From Prevotella sp. UBA2742 (GTDB lineage: Bacteria; Bacteroidota; Bacteroidia; Bacteroidales; Bacteroidaceae): a stretch of 64,000 nt of DNA. The position numbers were made by a program, and so were the translations under genes. This document shows, piece by piece, positions 27,171-35,434 of this stretch. Numbering within the stretch: the stretch's first letter is position 1; the number at the start of each line of letters is the position of its first letter. The DNA is taken from contig DEJS01000016.1 of assembly GCA_002353485.1 (NCBI GenBank), forward strand, positions 1 to 64,000, given 5' to 3'. The notes beneath the pieces were generated by a model. The model had not been told where the DNA came from. It did no database searches and saw only the letters and a program-made list of their open reading frames with translations.

Positions 27171-27587
27171 ATGGACGAAAGACACTGTGTAGAACTGCTG
27201 GAAGAGCATGGCGTGAAGCCTACTGCCAACCGTATCGTGGTGGTGAAAGCCTTGGCATCGGCCGACAGGCCCCTGTCGCTGAGCGAACTGGAGTATAAGA
27301 TACTGAGCATTGACAAGAGTGGCGTGTTCAGGGCGCTGACCCTTTTTCGCGAGCATCATGTAGTGCACGTCATTGAGGATGGTGGCGACGGCGTGCGTTA
27401 TGAGCTGTGCCACAGCCATCACGACGGCGTGGACGACGACTTGCATGTGCACTTCTATTGCGAGCACTGTCGGCGGACCTTCTGCCTGGAGGAGATAGGT
27501 ATCCCTGAGGTTACGCTGCCAGAGGGCTTCATGATGACCAGCGTCAACTTCATGGTGAAGGGCATCTGCCCTGACTGCCGTCGGTGA
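27171..27587 (+). CDS. Fur-family metal-responsive repressor
   Basis: This is a 138-aa regulator of the Fur/Zur/PerR superfamily. The N-terminal winged helix covers about residues 5-80, with recognition helix IDKSGVFRALTLF. The C-terminal dimer domain is rich in His/Cys: a CHSHHDG segment, HVHFYCEHC and a terminal CPDC, giving two CxxC pairs for a structural zinc site. Which metal or peroxide it senses cannot be told from sequence. It begins 17 nt after the outer-membrane protein stop codon, so it may be co-transcribed with it. Unusual hairpins follow. Confidence 0.85.
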   Translation: MDERHCVELLEEHGVKPTANRIVVVKALASADRPLSLSELEYKILSIDKSGVFRALTLFREHHVVHVIEDGGDGVRYELCHSHHDGVDDDLHVHFYCEHCRRTFCLEEIGIPEVTLPEGFMMTSVNFMVKGICPDCRR

Positions 27588-27600
27588 ACAGAAAGAATAA

Positions 27601-27633
27601 TGCCTTAGGTAAAACCGCGTTTTACCTAAGGCA
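27601..27633. terminator. Perfect 15-bp hairpin after the fur-family gene
   Basis: Arms 27601-27615 and 27619-27633 are fully complementary around a 3-nt loop, but no T-run follows on the plus strand. A third related segment (27642-27655) resembles the second arm. It may be an RNA stabiliser or regulator rather than a simple terminator. Confidence 0.55.
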
Positions 27634-27657
27634 AAAGATAAGTTTACTTAAGGTCAA

Positions 27658-27683
27658 AGAGGCTTATGACTAAGCCTCTTTTT
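27658..27683. terminator. Bidirectional terminator overlapping the DUF5606 stop codon
   Basis: The stem AGAGGCTTA / TAAGCCTCT with loop TGAC is followed by TTTTT on the plus strand. The DUF5606 stop codon (27672-27670) lies inside it. Confidence 0.8.
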
Positions 27684-28119
27684 CGTTGCGGTCGTCAATG
27701 TTGTCTCCCTCGGTGGGAGCCAGTTCCTCTTCAAAGTCGCTAATGCCGGCCTTGACTAGAATGTCGTACCACTGGATGAGCTTCTTGATGTGGCTGTTCT
27801 GCACACGGTCCTGGTCCCAGTCGGGCAGTACCTTGGTGAAGTACTCATGCAGTTCGGCTGGTGTGGCCTTCTTGAAATTGATGCTCGAAGGCTTGCCGCC
27901 TTCCAAATCGCGCAGAGAAGCCAGCACCTTCATCAGGGGCACATCGTCGGTCTCTGTGAACATGGCGATGTCGGCAAGCGACGTGATGCGGTCCGTGCCG
28001 AAGGCAGGAATACGCTTATGGGTGTCGTCAAGTGCTTCGACGATGAGGCTGTTCTTGGCGCGAGAGACGAGTTTGTAGAGTCCGGGCTTACCGGAGATAG
28101 CTAAAATGGTCTGTTTCAT
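27670..28119 (-). CDS. DUF5606 protein
   Basis: The 149-aa soluble protein begins MKQTILAISGKPGLYKLVSR, the characteristic start of the DUF5606 family confined to Bacteroidetes. The N-terminal half forms a small strand-rich domain. The C-terminus is acidic (DFEEELAPTEGDNIDDRNEKEA) and probably disordered. No function is known for the family. A minus-strand -7 box TACCTTTG (28160-28153) lies 34 nt upstream of the start. Confidence 0.8.
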   Translation of the reverse strand: MKQTILAISGKPGLYKLVSRAKNSLIVEALDDTHKRIPAFGTDRITSLADIAMFTETDDVPLMKVLASLRDLEGGKPSSINFKKATPAELHEYFTKVLPDWDQDRVQNSHIKKLIQWYDILVKAGISDFEEELAPTEGDNIDDRNEKEA

Positions 28120-28204
28120 AGTCTTTTTTCCTTATTATTGAGTTTTGTGGCGCAAAGGTAATAAAAAGTTTCCAATTACGAGGCCTTTATTCAGATTTAT
28201 TTGC

Positions 28205-28212
28205 TATCTTTG
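28205..28212 (+). promoter_or_regulatory. -7 box before the FimB/Mfa2-like lipoprotein gene
   Basis: TATCTTTG lies 22 nt ahead of the ATG. A -33 match is weak (TTTA at 28186-28189). Confidence 0.5.
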
Positions 28213-28234
28213 CATTACCAAAAGCTAAAAGCGT

Positions 28235-29089
28235 ATGAAGAACTTTATGTCATTTGCGTTGCTGTTATGGTCAGCCTTGTTGCTGGTCGCTTGTGAGAAA
28301 CAGCTTGACAAGGATGCACCGTCTGTCGCTGACGATGCCAATGTGGTGCTGCAACTGTCGTGTTATGAGGTGTCGCCTATATCCACACGGAGCATTAGGG
28401 ATATTTCTCAGATGTGTAGTAGGGTGGGGGTGGCTTTCTTCAAGGACGGCACCAAGGTAAAGACCGTCAGGCAAACTGTTGGCGATGAAGGCTTTGGTAC
28501 TGTAGCAGCTACGCTTGAGGAAGGAACCTACGAGGTGGTTGTCATTGCGCACAACTGCGATGGCGCGTCTACAATTACGTCGCCTGAGAAGGTGACGTTC
28601 CCAAATAATGTGGTCAGTGACACGTTCTATTATTATGGCACGCTGACGGCGACATCAGACCGTCAGACTTTCCAGTACCAGATGACGCGTGTGGTGGCTA
28701 TGTTTCGGCTGACGTTGGAACAGCCCCTGCCTGCAGAGGCTAAGAAGCTGTGGTTCTATTATACAGGTGGTTCGTCGACCTTCAGCCCTGCGTTAGGCTA
28801 TGGCTGTGTAAACTCGCGCCAGACGGTGACGCTGGACGTGGCCGCGGGACAGCAGACATTCGAGGTGTACACCATGCCACACGAAGAAAACGACGAGCTG
28901 AAGATACAAGTGAGGGTGATGGGCGAGACAGACAACATTCTCAATGAACTTACCTTCGAGAATGTGCCTGTGGTGCGCAACCATGTCACTACTTACAAAG
29001 GCAGCTTCATGGGGAGTTCCAGCAATGCTTACACATTTTCGCTGACGGGAGAGTCTGACTGGGCTGGCATCGACGTCTATACTTTCTGA
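28235..29089 (+). CDS. FimB/Mfa2-like fimbrial lipoprotein
   Basis: This 284-aa lipoprotein has lipobox LVAC with Cys at residue 20. The rest resembles the FimB/Mfa2 family: a two-part transthyretin-like fold with an early TRS motif and a strand-rich second half. Family members anchor or cap Bacteroidetes type V fimbriae, or are generic surface lipoproteins. No Mfa1/FimA-like stalk gene is nearby, so an orphan surface lipoprotein is more likely than a full fimbrial operon. Confidence 0.7.
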   Translation: MKNFMSFALLLWSALLLVACEKQLDKDAPSVADDANVVLQLSCYEVSPISTRSIRDISQMCSRVGVAFFKDGTKVKTVRQTVGDEGFGTVAATLEEGTYEVVVIAHNCDGASTITSPEKVTFPNNVVSDTFYYYGTLTATSDRQTFQYQMTRVVAMFRLTLEQPLPAEAKKLWFYYTGGSSTFSPALGYGCVNSRQTVTLDVAAGQQTFEVYTMPHEENDELKIQVRVMGETDNILNELTFENVPVVRNHVTTYKGSFMGSSSNAYTFSLTGESDWAGIDVYTF

Positions 29090-29095
29090 CGCTAT

Positions 29096-29122
29096 GGCAT
29101 CAGGGATATTTTGCCCTATGCC
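29096..29122. terminator. Possible bidirectional terminator between the fimbrial lipoprotein and coaE
   Basis: GGCATCAGGG and CCCTATGCC pair with one bulged base around an AT-rich loop; the hairpin overlaps the coaE stop codon. T-runs are short. Confidence 0.4.
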
Positions 29123-29658
29123 TTCTGATGCAGTAGCTGTAGCAGATGGTCTATTTGTTCATCAATGTCTGCCACGCCGTCGTTCCTTATTTCGTAGTCG
29201 GCCAGCTGGCATACCCGTTCTTGTGGCCACTGACGCGCTATCCACTGTTGTGCTTTCTCGCTGCTGATACCGTCACGCTTAATGATGCGTTGTATACGTA
29301 CCTCAGTGGGGGCCGTTACTACTACCACCTTGTCCATCAGCTTATAGGCCCCTGACTCGTACATGATGGCACTCTCCATCCACTCCATACCACTTTCCTT
29401 GAAGTCTTGGAACACGGCAGGGTGAATAATGGCATTCATGGCTTGCTGGTTGCTCTCGCTGGCCAACAGGAAACGGCTCATGTCTGCTTTGTCGAGCGAA
29501 CCGATGAGTTGTATGAGTTGTTGTTGAAGGGTGGTAGAGGTACGTATCAGTCGTTTGGCCGCATCGTCGCAGTCGTACACCTGTATGCCTCTGAATGCTA
29601 ATCGTTTGCAGATGTAGCTCTTGCCCGATCCAATACCTCCTGCTATGCCTATCTTCAT
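29116..29658 (-). CDS. coaE: Dephospho-CoA kinase
   Basis: The last step of coenzyme A synthesis: ATP-dependent phosphorylation of dephospho-CoA. At 180 aa it is slightly short of the usual ~195-200. The P-loop GGIGSGKSYICKRL is at residues 7-20, with the acceptor motif YDCDDAAKRLI near 33. The lid region KRDGISSEKAQQWIARQ is near residues 137-153. It overlaps the ybbR-like gene by 4 nt (ATGA type) and ends the nusB-yajC-ybbR-coaE gene string. Confidence 0.92.
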   Translation of the reverse strand: MKIGIAGGIGSGKSYICKRLAFRGIQVYDCDDAAKRLIRTSTTLQQQLIQLIGSLDKADMSRFLLASESNQQAMNAIIHPAVFQDFKESGMEWMESAIMYESGAYKLMDKVVVVTAPTEVRIQRIIKRDGISSEKAQQWIARQWPQERVCQLADYEIRNDGVADIDEQIDHLLQLLHQKA

Positions 29659-30623
29659 TCTTCCTCAATGAGATAGTCTACCTGCTTCGTGCTGAGCGTG
29701 GCACGGCTGATGCCTTGGGGCACGATGCGTAGATAGATGTTACACTTTTCTGAAGGCTTCTGCTCTATCTCCAAATAGTCGGCAATGACGCTAAATTCGT
29801 CTTCACGCAACGTCTTGATTTGTTCCACTCCAGCCACGAAGTTCACCCTTACCTTGGAAGGGAAGGTTCGTAATACCTTTCCGGGAGGTAGGTTGATGCA
29901 CCTGACGGGTACGTTGATGCCTTCTTCAGTCAGCACGTCAGTAAAGAACGTCACACGTATGCGTTCTGGCGACACCTTGACGTCGGCTGCATGGCTCAGT
30001 CGGCACGTTACTTCCAGCGTGTCGCGGAAACCCACTTGGTTCAGTGCCTCCGTGTAGACGACATGTATGCTGTCCAGCTTCTCGTGTGAGGCATAGACAT
30101 CAATGCTGTCAGGCGAGCATTTGACGTTGCTGATGAAGTAAAGTTGTTCGGGGATGACGCGTCCTGTCCATTTGACAGGTACACGTTTTCTTTCGCCGTT
30201 GTTGTAAAAGAACTCCAGTCTCTCGGGTTTGATGGCCGTCACCTTCGTCGAGTTTTCCATTGTCTGTTCGGCCATTCGCTTCAGGTCTGAGGTCGAGACG
30301 ACGCCTCCGCCATTGCCTCTGTCATATGCCTTGAAGTTCACGTTCATGTAAGGCCGGCGCTCGCCATATAGGTATGCAAAGATGACCCACCCCTTGTCGC
30401 GCACCGTCACGCGCAGGGTGTCGTTGACTGCCGATGTCAGCACTACATTCTTGGGTACGTTGGCAATGTGTACTGGCACCTTGATCTCTTTCTCGTACGT
30501 CTCGTTGAGCGTCAGGATGAGCCAGAATACGGCAGAGAGAATGACAAAGAACAGGAAAATAAAGAACTGCTTGTTCAAGTTACTGAACAAGAAGTTCTTT
30601 ACGTTCTCATAGACCTCTCTCAT
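29655..30623 (-). CDS. YbbR-like domain protein
   Basis: The 322-aa protein has an N-terminal cytoplasmic segment, one transmembrane helix (FFIFLFFVILSAVFWLILTL, about residues 19-38) and several YbbR-type beta domains outside. In other bacteria YbbR/CdaR regulates the diadenylate cyclase CdaA; no cyclase gene is near here, and Bacteroidetes YbbR proteins are not well studied. Placed between yajC and coaE, 56 nt downstream of yajC. Confidence 0.75.
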   Translation of the reverse strand: MREVYENVKNFLFSNLNKQFFIFLFFVILSAVFWLILTLNETYEKEIKVPVHIANVPKNVVLTSAVNDTLRVTVRDKGWVIFAYLYGERRPYMNVNFKAYDRGNGGGVVSTSDLKRMAEQTMENSTKVTAIKPERLEFFYNNGERKRVPVKWTGRVIPEQLYFISNVKCSPDSIDVYASHEKLDSIHVVYTEALNQVGFRDTLEVTCRLSHAADVKVSPERIRVTFFTDVLTEEGINVPVRCINLPPGKVLRTFPSKVRVNFVAGVEQIKTLREDEFSVIADYLEIEQKPSEKCNIYLRIVPQGISRATLSTKQVDYLIEEE

Positions 30624-30679
30624 GCTGTTAGGTCTCTTACTTGTGATGACGGGACTTGGTGCAGTCAGGGTGGTGATGG

Positions 30680-31000
30680 TTACTTCTGTACGGGAGTGCT
30701 GGTCATGTCCTTGTAAACAGAACCCTTGTCAACCTTGATGATCACGCCGTCAGCAATCTTAACCTCGATGATGCCCTTGGCAAGGTCTATCTTCTTCACC
30801 ACGCCATAGATGCCACCTCCAGTGACTACTTCTGTGCCTTCAGCCAGTGTGTTCTGGAAGTTCTGAATCTCCTTCTGGCGTTTCTGCTGAGGACGAATCA
30901 TGAAGAAATACATGATGGCAAAGATGGCTACCATCATAATGATGAAACTCATACCGCCGCCGCTTTGTGCGGCCTGTGCTGCTAAGAAAAACTGTGTCAT
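30680..31000 (-). CDS. yajC: Preprotein translocase accessory subunit YajC
   Basis: This 106-aa protein has a single membrane helix (FIIMMVAIFAIMYFFMI, about residues 18-34) followed by the conserved RPQQKRQKE motif. A small SH3-like cytoplasmic domain with TEVVTGGGIYG and EVKIADGVIIKV completes it. YajC associates with SecDF-YidC at the inner membrane. The gene is 115 nt downstream of nusB, across the 38-bp repeats. Confidence 0.92.
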   Translation of the reverse strand: MTQFFLAAQAAQSGGGMSFIIMMVAIFAIMYFFMIRPQQKRQKEIQNFQNTLAEGTEVVTGGGIYGVVKKIDLAKGIIEVKIADGVIIKVDKGSVYKDMTSTPVQK

Positions 31001-31044
31001 GTTAATTTTGTTATGTTGTTATTTTGATGTTCTGATGTTCCTGT

Positions 31045-31120
31045 GCCTCGATATTTCGAATTTAAGGCTCCAATGCTTCTAAGCCCCGATATCTCGAAGT
31101 TGAGGCTCCGTTGCTTCAGT
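31045..31120 (-). repeat. Tandem 38-bp imperfect direct repeat overlapping the nusB stop codon
   Basis: Copies at 31045-31082 and 31083-31120 share GCC(T/C)CGATAT(T/C)TCGAA, then AGGCTCC and TGCTTC. The right-hand copy includes the nusB stop codon (31118-31116). Its function is unknown. Confidence 0.75.
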
Positions 31121-32045
31121 TTACCTGCTTCAGCATCTTTCCTGCTCTCACCAGGTGGTGGGCTATGGCGTCCAGCATGCCATTGATGTATCCTCCACTC
31201 TTAGGGGTAGAGTAGAGCTTGGCCAGCTCTACATATTCGTTGATGGTGACGCTGATAGGTATCGAGGGGAAGGTCAGCATCTCTGCGATGGCTATCTGCA
31301 TAATGACGATGTCCATGTATGCTAGACGGCTAAAATCCCAGTTGCGTGAGGCTTCGCTCATATAGTGTTGATATTCATCGGCATTCATGATGGTGGAACG
31401 GAATAGTTTGCGGGCGTATTCCTGATCTTCTTCCGAATCGTACTCAGGCAGCAGCTCTTGAGTCGACCTCTTCTTCTCGTCAAAGCGCTTGATGGTCTTG
31501 AGTACAAACGTGTCAACCACCTCCTTGTCGTCGTTCCAATACAGACTCTGTTCTTCAAGCAGCGAGTCCAGATCGCTATTATATGCTATCAGTGTCTTGT
31601 ATAGCTTGCGCCATAGTTCACGGTCGGCTTGGTAGTCATCCTCCTCTGACTCCATGTATTCTTTATACAGGGCGCTATCTGTAATCTGGGTGTATATCTT
31701 CTTCAGGAACTCAGGCTCGTCGTTCCACGTTTTCTTTTGTGTCTCCATAAAGTCCTGCAACATCTTGTTCTGCTCCAGTTGCAGTGCGAAGCGGTTGTCG
31801 GCAAATTTTCGAGACGGCATGGGCGTCCCTTCACGTTGTGCTCTTGCCTCTGCCACTTCCAAATGACGGCGTGACTCACGCGTGATAGCTACGATGAGTG
31901 CCAACATGTAGTTATATAGGTCGTATGCTTTCGACAGGCTGAATATCAATTCCTTTTCAGCCGTGTCTATGTTCTTACTGCCATTTTGATAATAGGCGTA
32001 GGTTAACTGGACAGTCTTAATTCTTATCAGTTCTCTGTTAATCAT
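31116..32045 (-). CDS. nusB: Transcription antitermination factor NusB
   Basis: The 309-aa protein is long compared with the ~140 aa enterobacterial NusB but normal for Bacteroidetes. It starts MINRELIRIKTVQLTYAYYQ, as NusB does. A large helical insertion fills the middle, and the C-terminus retains the NusB core (PSIPISVTINEYVELAKLYSTPKSGGYINGMLDAIA). It helps form the rRNA antitermination complex with NusE/S10. Its promoter is well defined, and the string yajC, ybbR, coaE follows. Confidence 0.9.
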   Translation of the reverse strand: MINRELIRIKTVQLTYAYYQNGSKNIDTAEKELIFSLSKAYDLYNYMLALIVAITRESRRHLEVAEARAQREGTPMPSRKFADNRFALQLEQNKMLQDFMETQKKTWNDEPEFLKKIYTQITDSALYKEYMESEEDDYQADRELWRKLYKTLIAYNSDLDSLLEEQSLYWNDDKEVVDTFVLKTIKRFDEKKRSTQELLPEYDSEEDQEYARKLFRSTIMNADEYQHYMSEASRNWDFSRLAYMDIVIMQIAIAEMLTFPSIPISVTINEYVELAKLYSTPKSGGYINGMLDAIAHHLVRAGKMLKQVN

Positions 32046-32083
32046 AATTGCTTTTCTTTCTCTTTGATACTCTTATCTGCTTG

Positions 32084-32114
32084 CAAAGATACTGCAAATC
32101 GGGCGAAAAACAAA
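32084..32114 (-). promoter_or_regulatory. Promoter of nusB
   Basis: On the minus strand a TATCTTTG box (32091-32084) is preceded by TTTG (32114-32111) at 19-bp spacing. Confidence 0.7.
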
Positions 32115-32134
32115 GAAAATAATGCTTTTTTAAT

Positions 32135-32171
32135 AAAAAAACGACTGGCAGTCGCTTTTCGCTGCCAGCCG
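32135..32171 (-). terminator. Terminator downstream of ribH
   Basis: On the minus strand CGGCTGGCAG and CTGCCAGTCG pair (one G-U) around a 10-nt loop, followed by seven T. Confidence 0.8.
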
Positions 32172-32210
32172 TAACTTATTTCATAGAATTGTTTTGCTGT
32201 TTTTCCTGAC

Positions 32211-32681
32211 TTAGAACTTCGCCATCTTGATGGCTACTATGGCACACTCGTCGCCCTTGTTGCCCAGACGGCCTCCTGCACGGTCCTGAGCCTGCTGCAG
32301 GTTTTCGGTAGTCAGCAGTCCGAAGACGACGGGAATGCTGCTAGTAGCGTTCAGTCGTGCTATGCCTGCTGTCACGCCCTGACAGATGTAGTCGAAGTGG
32401 GGGGTCTCTCCGCGAATAACCGATCCTAGGATGATGACGGCATCGTAACCGTCGTTCAGCGTCATCTGGTGTGCTCCATAAATAAGTTCAAACGACCCGG
32501 GCACCGTCTTTACGTGTATGTTCTCAGGCAGTGCGCCATGCTTCTCCAGCGTATTTCTGCATCCTTCGAGCAGCGCACCGGTAATCTCTGGATTCCACTC
32601 GGCTACTACGATGCCGAATATCATGTTGGAGGCGTCAGGTACTTTCTCCAAATTGTATTCTGAGAGGTTCTTGGTAGCCAT
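32211..32681 (-). CDS. ribH: 6,7-dimethyl-8-ribityllumazine synthase
   Basis: The penultimate riboflavin enzyme, condensing 5-amino-6-ribitylamino-uracil with dihydroxybutanone phosphate. At 156 aa it is standard for the icosahedral or pentameric type. Key segments are VAEWNPEIT near the N-terminus, VPGSFELIYGA (about residues 60-70), the GSVIRGETPHFDYIC segment with the catalytic His, and VVFGLLTTENLQQA. It lies 10 nt after the TPR gene and is probably co-transcribed; no other rib genes are in the window. Confidence 0.93.
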   Translation of the reverse strand: MATKNLSEYNLEKVPDASNMIFGIVVAEWNPEITGALLEGCRNTLEKHGALPENIHVKTVPGSFELIYGAHQMTLNDGYDAVIILGSVIRGETPHFDYICQGVTAGIARLNATSSIPVVFGLLTTENLQQAQDRAGGRLGNKGDECAIVAIKMAKF

Positions 32682-32691
32682 TTTGCATTAC

Positions 32692-33348
32692 TTATTTGGC
32701 ACTGGCGCGCTGAATGTAGGCATCGATGGTCTGGTACTGCATGGAGTTGAAGTACTTCTCCTTCACTTCCTGATACAGCTTCAGAGCCTCATCCTTCTTA
32801 CCCTGGCTCTCCAGAATCTCGCCAGCCTGAATGAGAAATGTGGGCGACAAGGAATTGTTGTCGGCCATCTTGGCAGCCTTCTTCAGGTGCTCCACTGCTT
32901 TATCCAGCTGGTTCAGGTTGGCATAGGCATTGCCCAGCGCTCCTTCGGCAGCGGGGGTTATCATCTGATCGTCTTGGCCGCTGAAGTTTTCCAAGGCGTT
33001 GACGGCCTCCTGCCACTTGCCCAGGTTGGCCTGGCACAGACCAATGTACAGCTGAGCCAGATTGCCGGCATCGGTAGAACTATAGTCGCTGGCCACTTTC
33101 TGGAAACCAGCAAGGGCCTTCTCCCACTGCTCTTCCTGGAACAGCTCCTGGCTCTTGGCCAGTTCTGTGCTGGCGTCCTCCTGACGGGGCTGGAAATAGT
33201 AGGTGTTAGCTAAAATACCACATACTATAACTGCTATAACAGCAATTATGCAGATGATGACGGCCTTCTTGTTCTTCTCGAAGAAAGCCTCGGCCTTGGT
33301 GGCCTGCTGCTCTTGAGCGGCAGCCTGCTCTTGAATCTTGTTTGCCAT
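32692..33348 (-). CDS. Membrane-anchored tetratricopeptide-repeat protein
   Basis: The 218-aa protein has a charged N-terminal segment rich in Gln/Glu/Ala, one transmembrane helix (AVIICIIAVIAVIVCGILA, about residues 29-47) and four to five TPR units. The layout resembles YfgM-type ancillary translocon/BAM-associated proteins, but that similarity is inferred from topology only. Encoded directly upstream of ribH and divergent from recF. Confidence 0.75.
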   Translation of the reverse strand: MANKIQEQAAAQEQQATKAEAFFEKNKKAVIICIIAVIAVIVCGILANTYYFQPRQEDASTELAKSQELFQEEQWEKALAGFQKVASDYSSTDAGNLAQLYIGLCQANLGKWQEAVNALENFSGQDDQMITPAAEGALGNAYANLNQLDKAVEHLKKAAKMADNNSLSPTFLIQAGEILESQGKKDEALKLYQEVKEKYFNSMQYQTIDAYIQRASAK

Positions 33349-33389
33349 TATTCTTAATTATTTTTTAACGTTCGAGCATAAATCGGCTG

Positions 33390-33448
33390 CAAAGTTACTA
33401 AAAAAATAAGAAATAAGAAATAAAAACGGAAATTATTTAGTAATTTTG
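33390..33448. promoter_or_regulatory. Divergent promoters of the TPR gene and recF
   Basis: Minus strand: TAACTTTG (33397-33390), 42 nt from the TPR start. Plus strand: TAATTTTG (33441-33448), only 8 nt before the recF ATG, so recF mRNA may be leaderless or nearly so. Confidence 0.65.
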
Positions 33449-33456
33449 CACTCGCA

Positions 33457-34587
33457 ATGATACTCAGGAAGCTTTCTATACTCAATTATAAGAACATCAG
33501 CGAGGCCACGCTCGAGTTGTCGCCAAAGATGAATTGTTTTATTGGCCACAACGGGGTGGGCAAGACTAATCTCCTTGATGCTGTATATTACTTGTCATTC
33601 TGCCGCTCTGCTTCTAATCCTGTCGACTCGCAGGTCATCCGCCACGACGCTCCCTTTTGTATGATAGAGGGTGTCTACACAGAACATTCAGACAGTGCGG
33701 ACGCCTCTGAGGACTCCGATTACTCTGAAATAATCTCAGTAGGCATGAAGCGCGGGGTGAAGAAACACTTCAAGCGCAATAAAAAAGAATATAAGCGGCT
33801 GTCAGAGCATATAGGGCTAATCCCCCTGGTCCTGGTGTCGCCCTCGGACACGTTGCTTATCGAGGGCGTCAGCGAAGAACGTCGGCGGCTGATGGACATG
33901 GTCATTGCACAGTATGACCGTCAGTATATAGAGCATCTGAACCGTTATAATACAGCCCTGACCCAGCGCAACACGCTGTTGCGCAAAGCCGAGGAGGTTC
34001 CCTACGACCCAGCCTTGATGCAGATATGGGAGGAACAGATGGCCTTCGAGGGTGAGCACCTCTATCATTGCCGACAGGCTTTTGTAGACGAACTGACGCC
34101 AGTCTTCCAAGAGTATTATCAGCAGATTTCCCAGCATCGCGAAGAAGTGTCGCTGCACTATGTGTCGCACTGTCAGCGTGGTGCGCTGCTGGATGTCATC
34201 CAGCGCGACCGTATGAAGGACCTGGCCGTGGGCTATTCCCTGCATGGTGTGCATCGTGACGATTTAGAGTTCTCTCTGGCAGGCCATCAGATGAAGCGTG
34301 AAGGCTCGCAGGGACAAAACAAAACCTATGTCATTGCCTTGAAGCTGGCGCAGTTCGAGTTTCTGAAGCGTACGGCCTCGAAAACCACCCCCCTGCTGCT
34401 GCTCGACGACATCTTTGACAAGCTCGATGCCGACCGTGTCGAACAGATTGTACGGCTGGTCTCGTCAGACAACTTCGGACAGATATTCATCACCGATACC
34501 AATCGTGACCATCTTGACAAAATACTTCGCTCCTCAGCCCTCGACTACAAGATATTCCACGTCGAGGACGGGGTAGTCAGCAGCTAA
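33457..34587 (+). CDS. recF: DNA replication/repair ATPase RecF
   Basis: This 376-aa SMC-like ATPase acts with RecO and RecR to load RecA at gaps. Walker A is GHNGVGKT (residues 30-37). The ABC signature region is near residues 285-295 (EGSQGQNKTYVIALKLA), and Walker B is PLLLLDDIFDKLD (about 310-322). The start matches the usual RecF N-terminus, which supports the ATG so close to the -7 box. A DciA-like gene follows 39 nt downstream, a common pairing. Confidence 0.93.
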   Translation: MILRKLSILNYKNISEATLELSPKMNCFIGHNGVGKTNLLDAVYYLSFCRSASNPVDSQVIRHDAPFCMIEGVYTEHSDSADASEDSDYSEIISVGMKRGVKKHFKRNKKEYKRLSEHIGLIPLVLVSPSDTLLIEGVSEERRRLMDMVIAQYDRQYIEHLNRYNTALTQRNTLLRKAEEVPYDPALMQIWEEQMAFEGEHLYHCRQAFVDELTPVFQEYYQQISQHREEVSLHYVSHCQRGALLDVIQRDRMKDLAVGYSLHGVHRDDLEFSLAGHQMKREGSQGQNKTYVIALKLAQFEFLKRTASKTTPLLLLDDIFDKLDADRVEQIVRLVSSDNFGQIFITDTNRDHLDKILRSSALDYKIFHVEDGVVSS

Positions 34588-34626
34588 TGCCAATGAGAGT
34601 AGTTAACAGGTAATGCAAATAGAAAG

Positions 34627-34917
34627 ATGTTCAAGCGTGACGTTCATCAGATAAAGGACCTTATCCTGCAGGCACTGCGCGAGCAAGGTCTTGAAACGCC
34701 TCTTATGCAGAAGCGTCTTGTCGATGCTTGGGGTGAGGTGGCCGGTCCTGTCATTGCACGTTATACGCTGAACGCCTATATTTACAATCAGACACTCTTC
34801 GTACGCCTGTCGAACCCGGCCCTCCGTGCCGACCTCAGTATGCGCCGTGCCGAGTTTACCCAGAGGCTCAATGCCGCTGTGGGTGAGCAGGTCATTACTG
34901 ATGTGCGTTTCGGATAG
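34627..34917 (+). CDS. DUF721 / DciA-like protein
   Basis: The 96-aa protein matches the DUF721 family (start similar to FKRDVHQIKDLILQALREQGLE, then LVDAWGEVAGPVIARYT). Distant relatives, DciA, load the replicative helicase DnaB in bacteria without DnaC. Its place just after recF supports a DNA-replication role. Its 3' end comes within 1 nt of the convergent folate cyclo-ligase gene. Confidence 0.85.
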   Translation: MFKRDVHQIKDLILQALREQGLETPLMQKRLVDAWGEVAGPVIARYTLNAYIYNQTLFVRLSNPALRADLSMRRAEFTQRLNAAVGEQVITDVRFG

Positions 34918-34918
34918 G

Positions 34919-35434
34919 TCAGTACACTACGCAGTCCATCTTTATATCGTGTTCTTCTGAGGGAACCTGTTCCACTATTTGCCAGGGCGAACAGATTCCT
35001 ATCTTATATGTTTGTGGTATTAGTCTGAGGAAACGGTCGTAGTATCCTCTTCCGCGTCCCAGTCTGTTTCCCTGCAGGTCGAAGGCCATCCCCGGCACGA
35101 CGGCAACGTCAATCGTCAGGTAGTCGGTGTACAGCCTGCCTTTTGGCTCCATGATGCCAAAGGCTCCCGTCTCCAGGTCGTGTTGCCCGCCGTATTGTCG
35201 CAGTTCCATGTCCGTGTCGTCGACCACGCGAGGCAGCAGCACCGTAACCCCCTTGCCGGTCAGTTCGTCCAGTAAAGCTTGTGTGGGCACCTCGTCGGGC
35301 AGCGCACTGTATAGTAATATGGTTCGTGCGCACAAGAATCGGCTGTTCTTCCTCAGCCTGTCCAGCGCATTCTCCGTTGGCTTGTGTTCCTTGTTCCTTG
35401 CGCGTATCTGCTGTCGCAGTTCCTGTTTCGTCAT
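34919..35434 (-). CDS. 5-formyltetrahydrofolate cyclo-ligase
   Basis: This 171-aa enzyme makes 5,10-methenyltetrahydrofolate from folinic acid with ATP. The N-terminal basic motif KQELRQQIRARNK, the substrate segment SALPDEVPTQ (near residues 44-53) and the family C-terminal signature GNRLGRGRGYYDRFL are present. It overlaps the S41 protease gene by 4 nt (ATGA), so the two are translationally coupled. Confidence 0.9.
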   Translation of the reverse strand: MTKQELRQQIRARNKEHKPTENALDRLRKNSRFLCARTILLYSALPDEVPTQALLDELTGKGVTVLLPRVVDDTDMELRQYGGQHDLETGAFGIMEPKGRLYTDYLTIDVAVVPGMAFDLQGNRLGRGRGYYDRFLRLIPQTYKIGICSPWQIVEQVPSEEHDIKMDCVVY

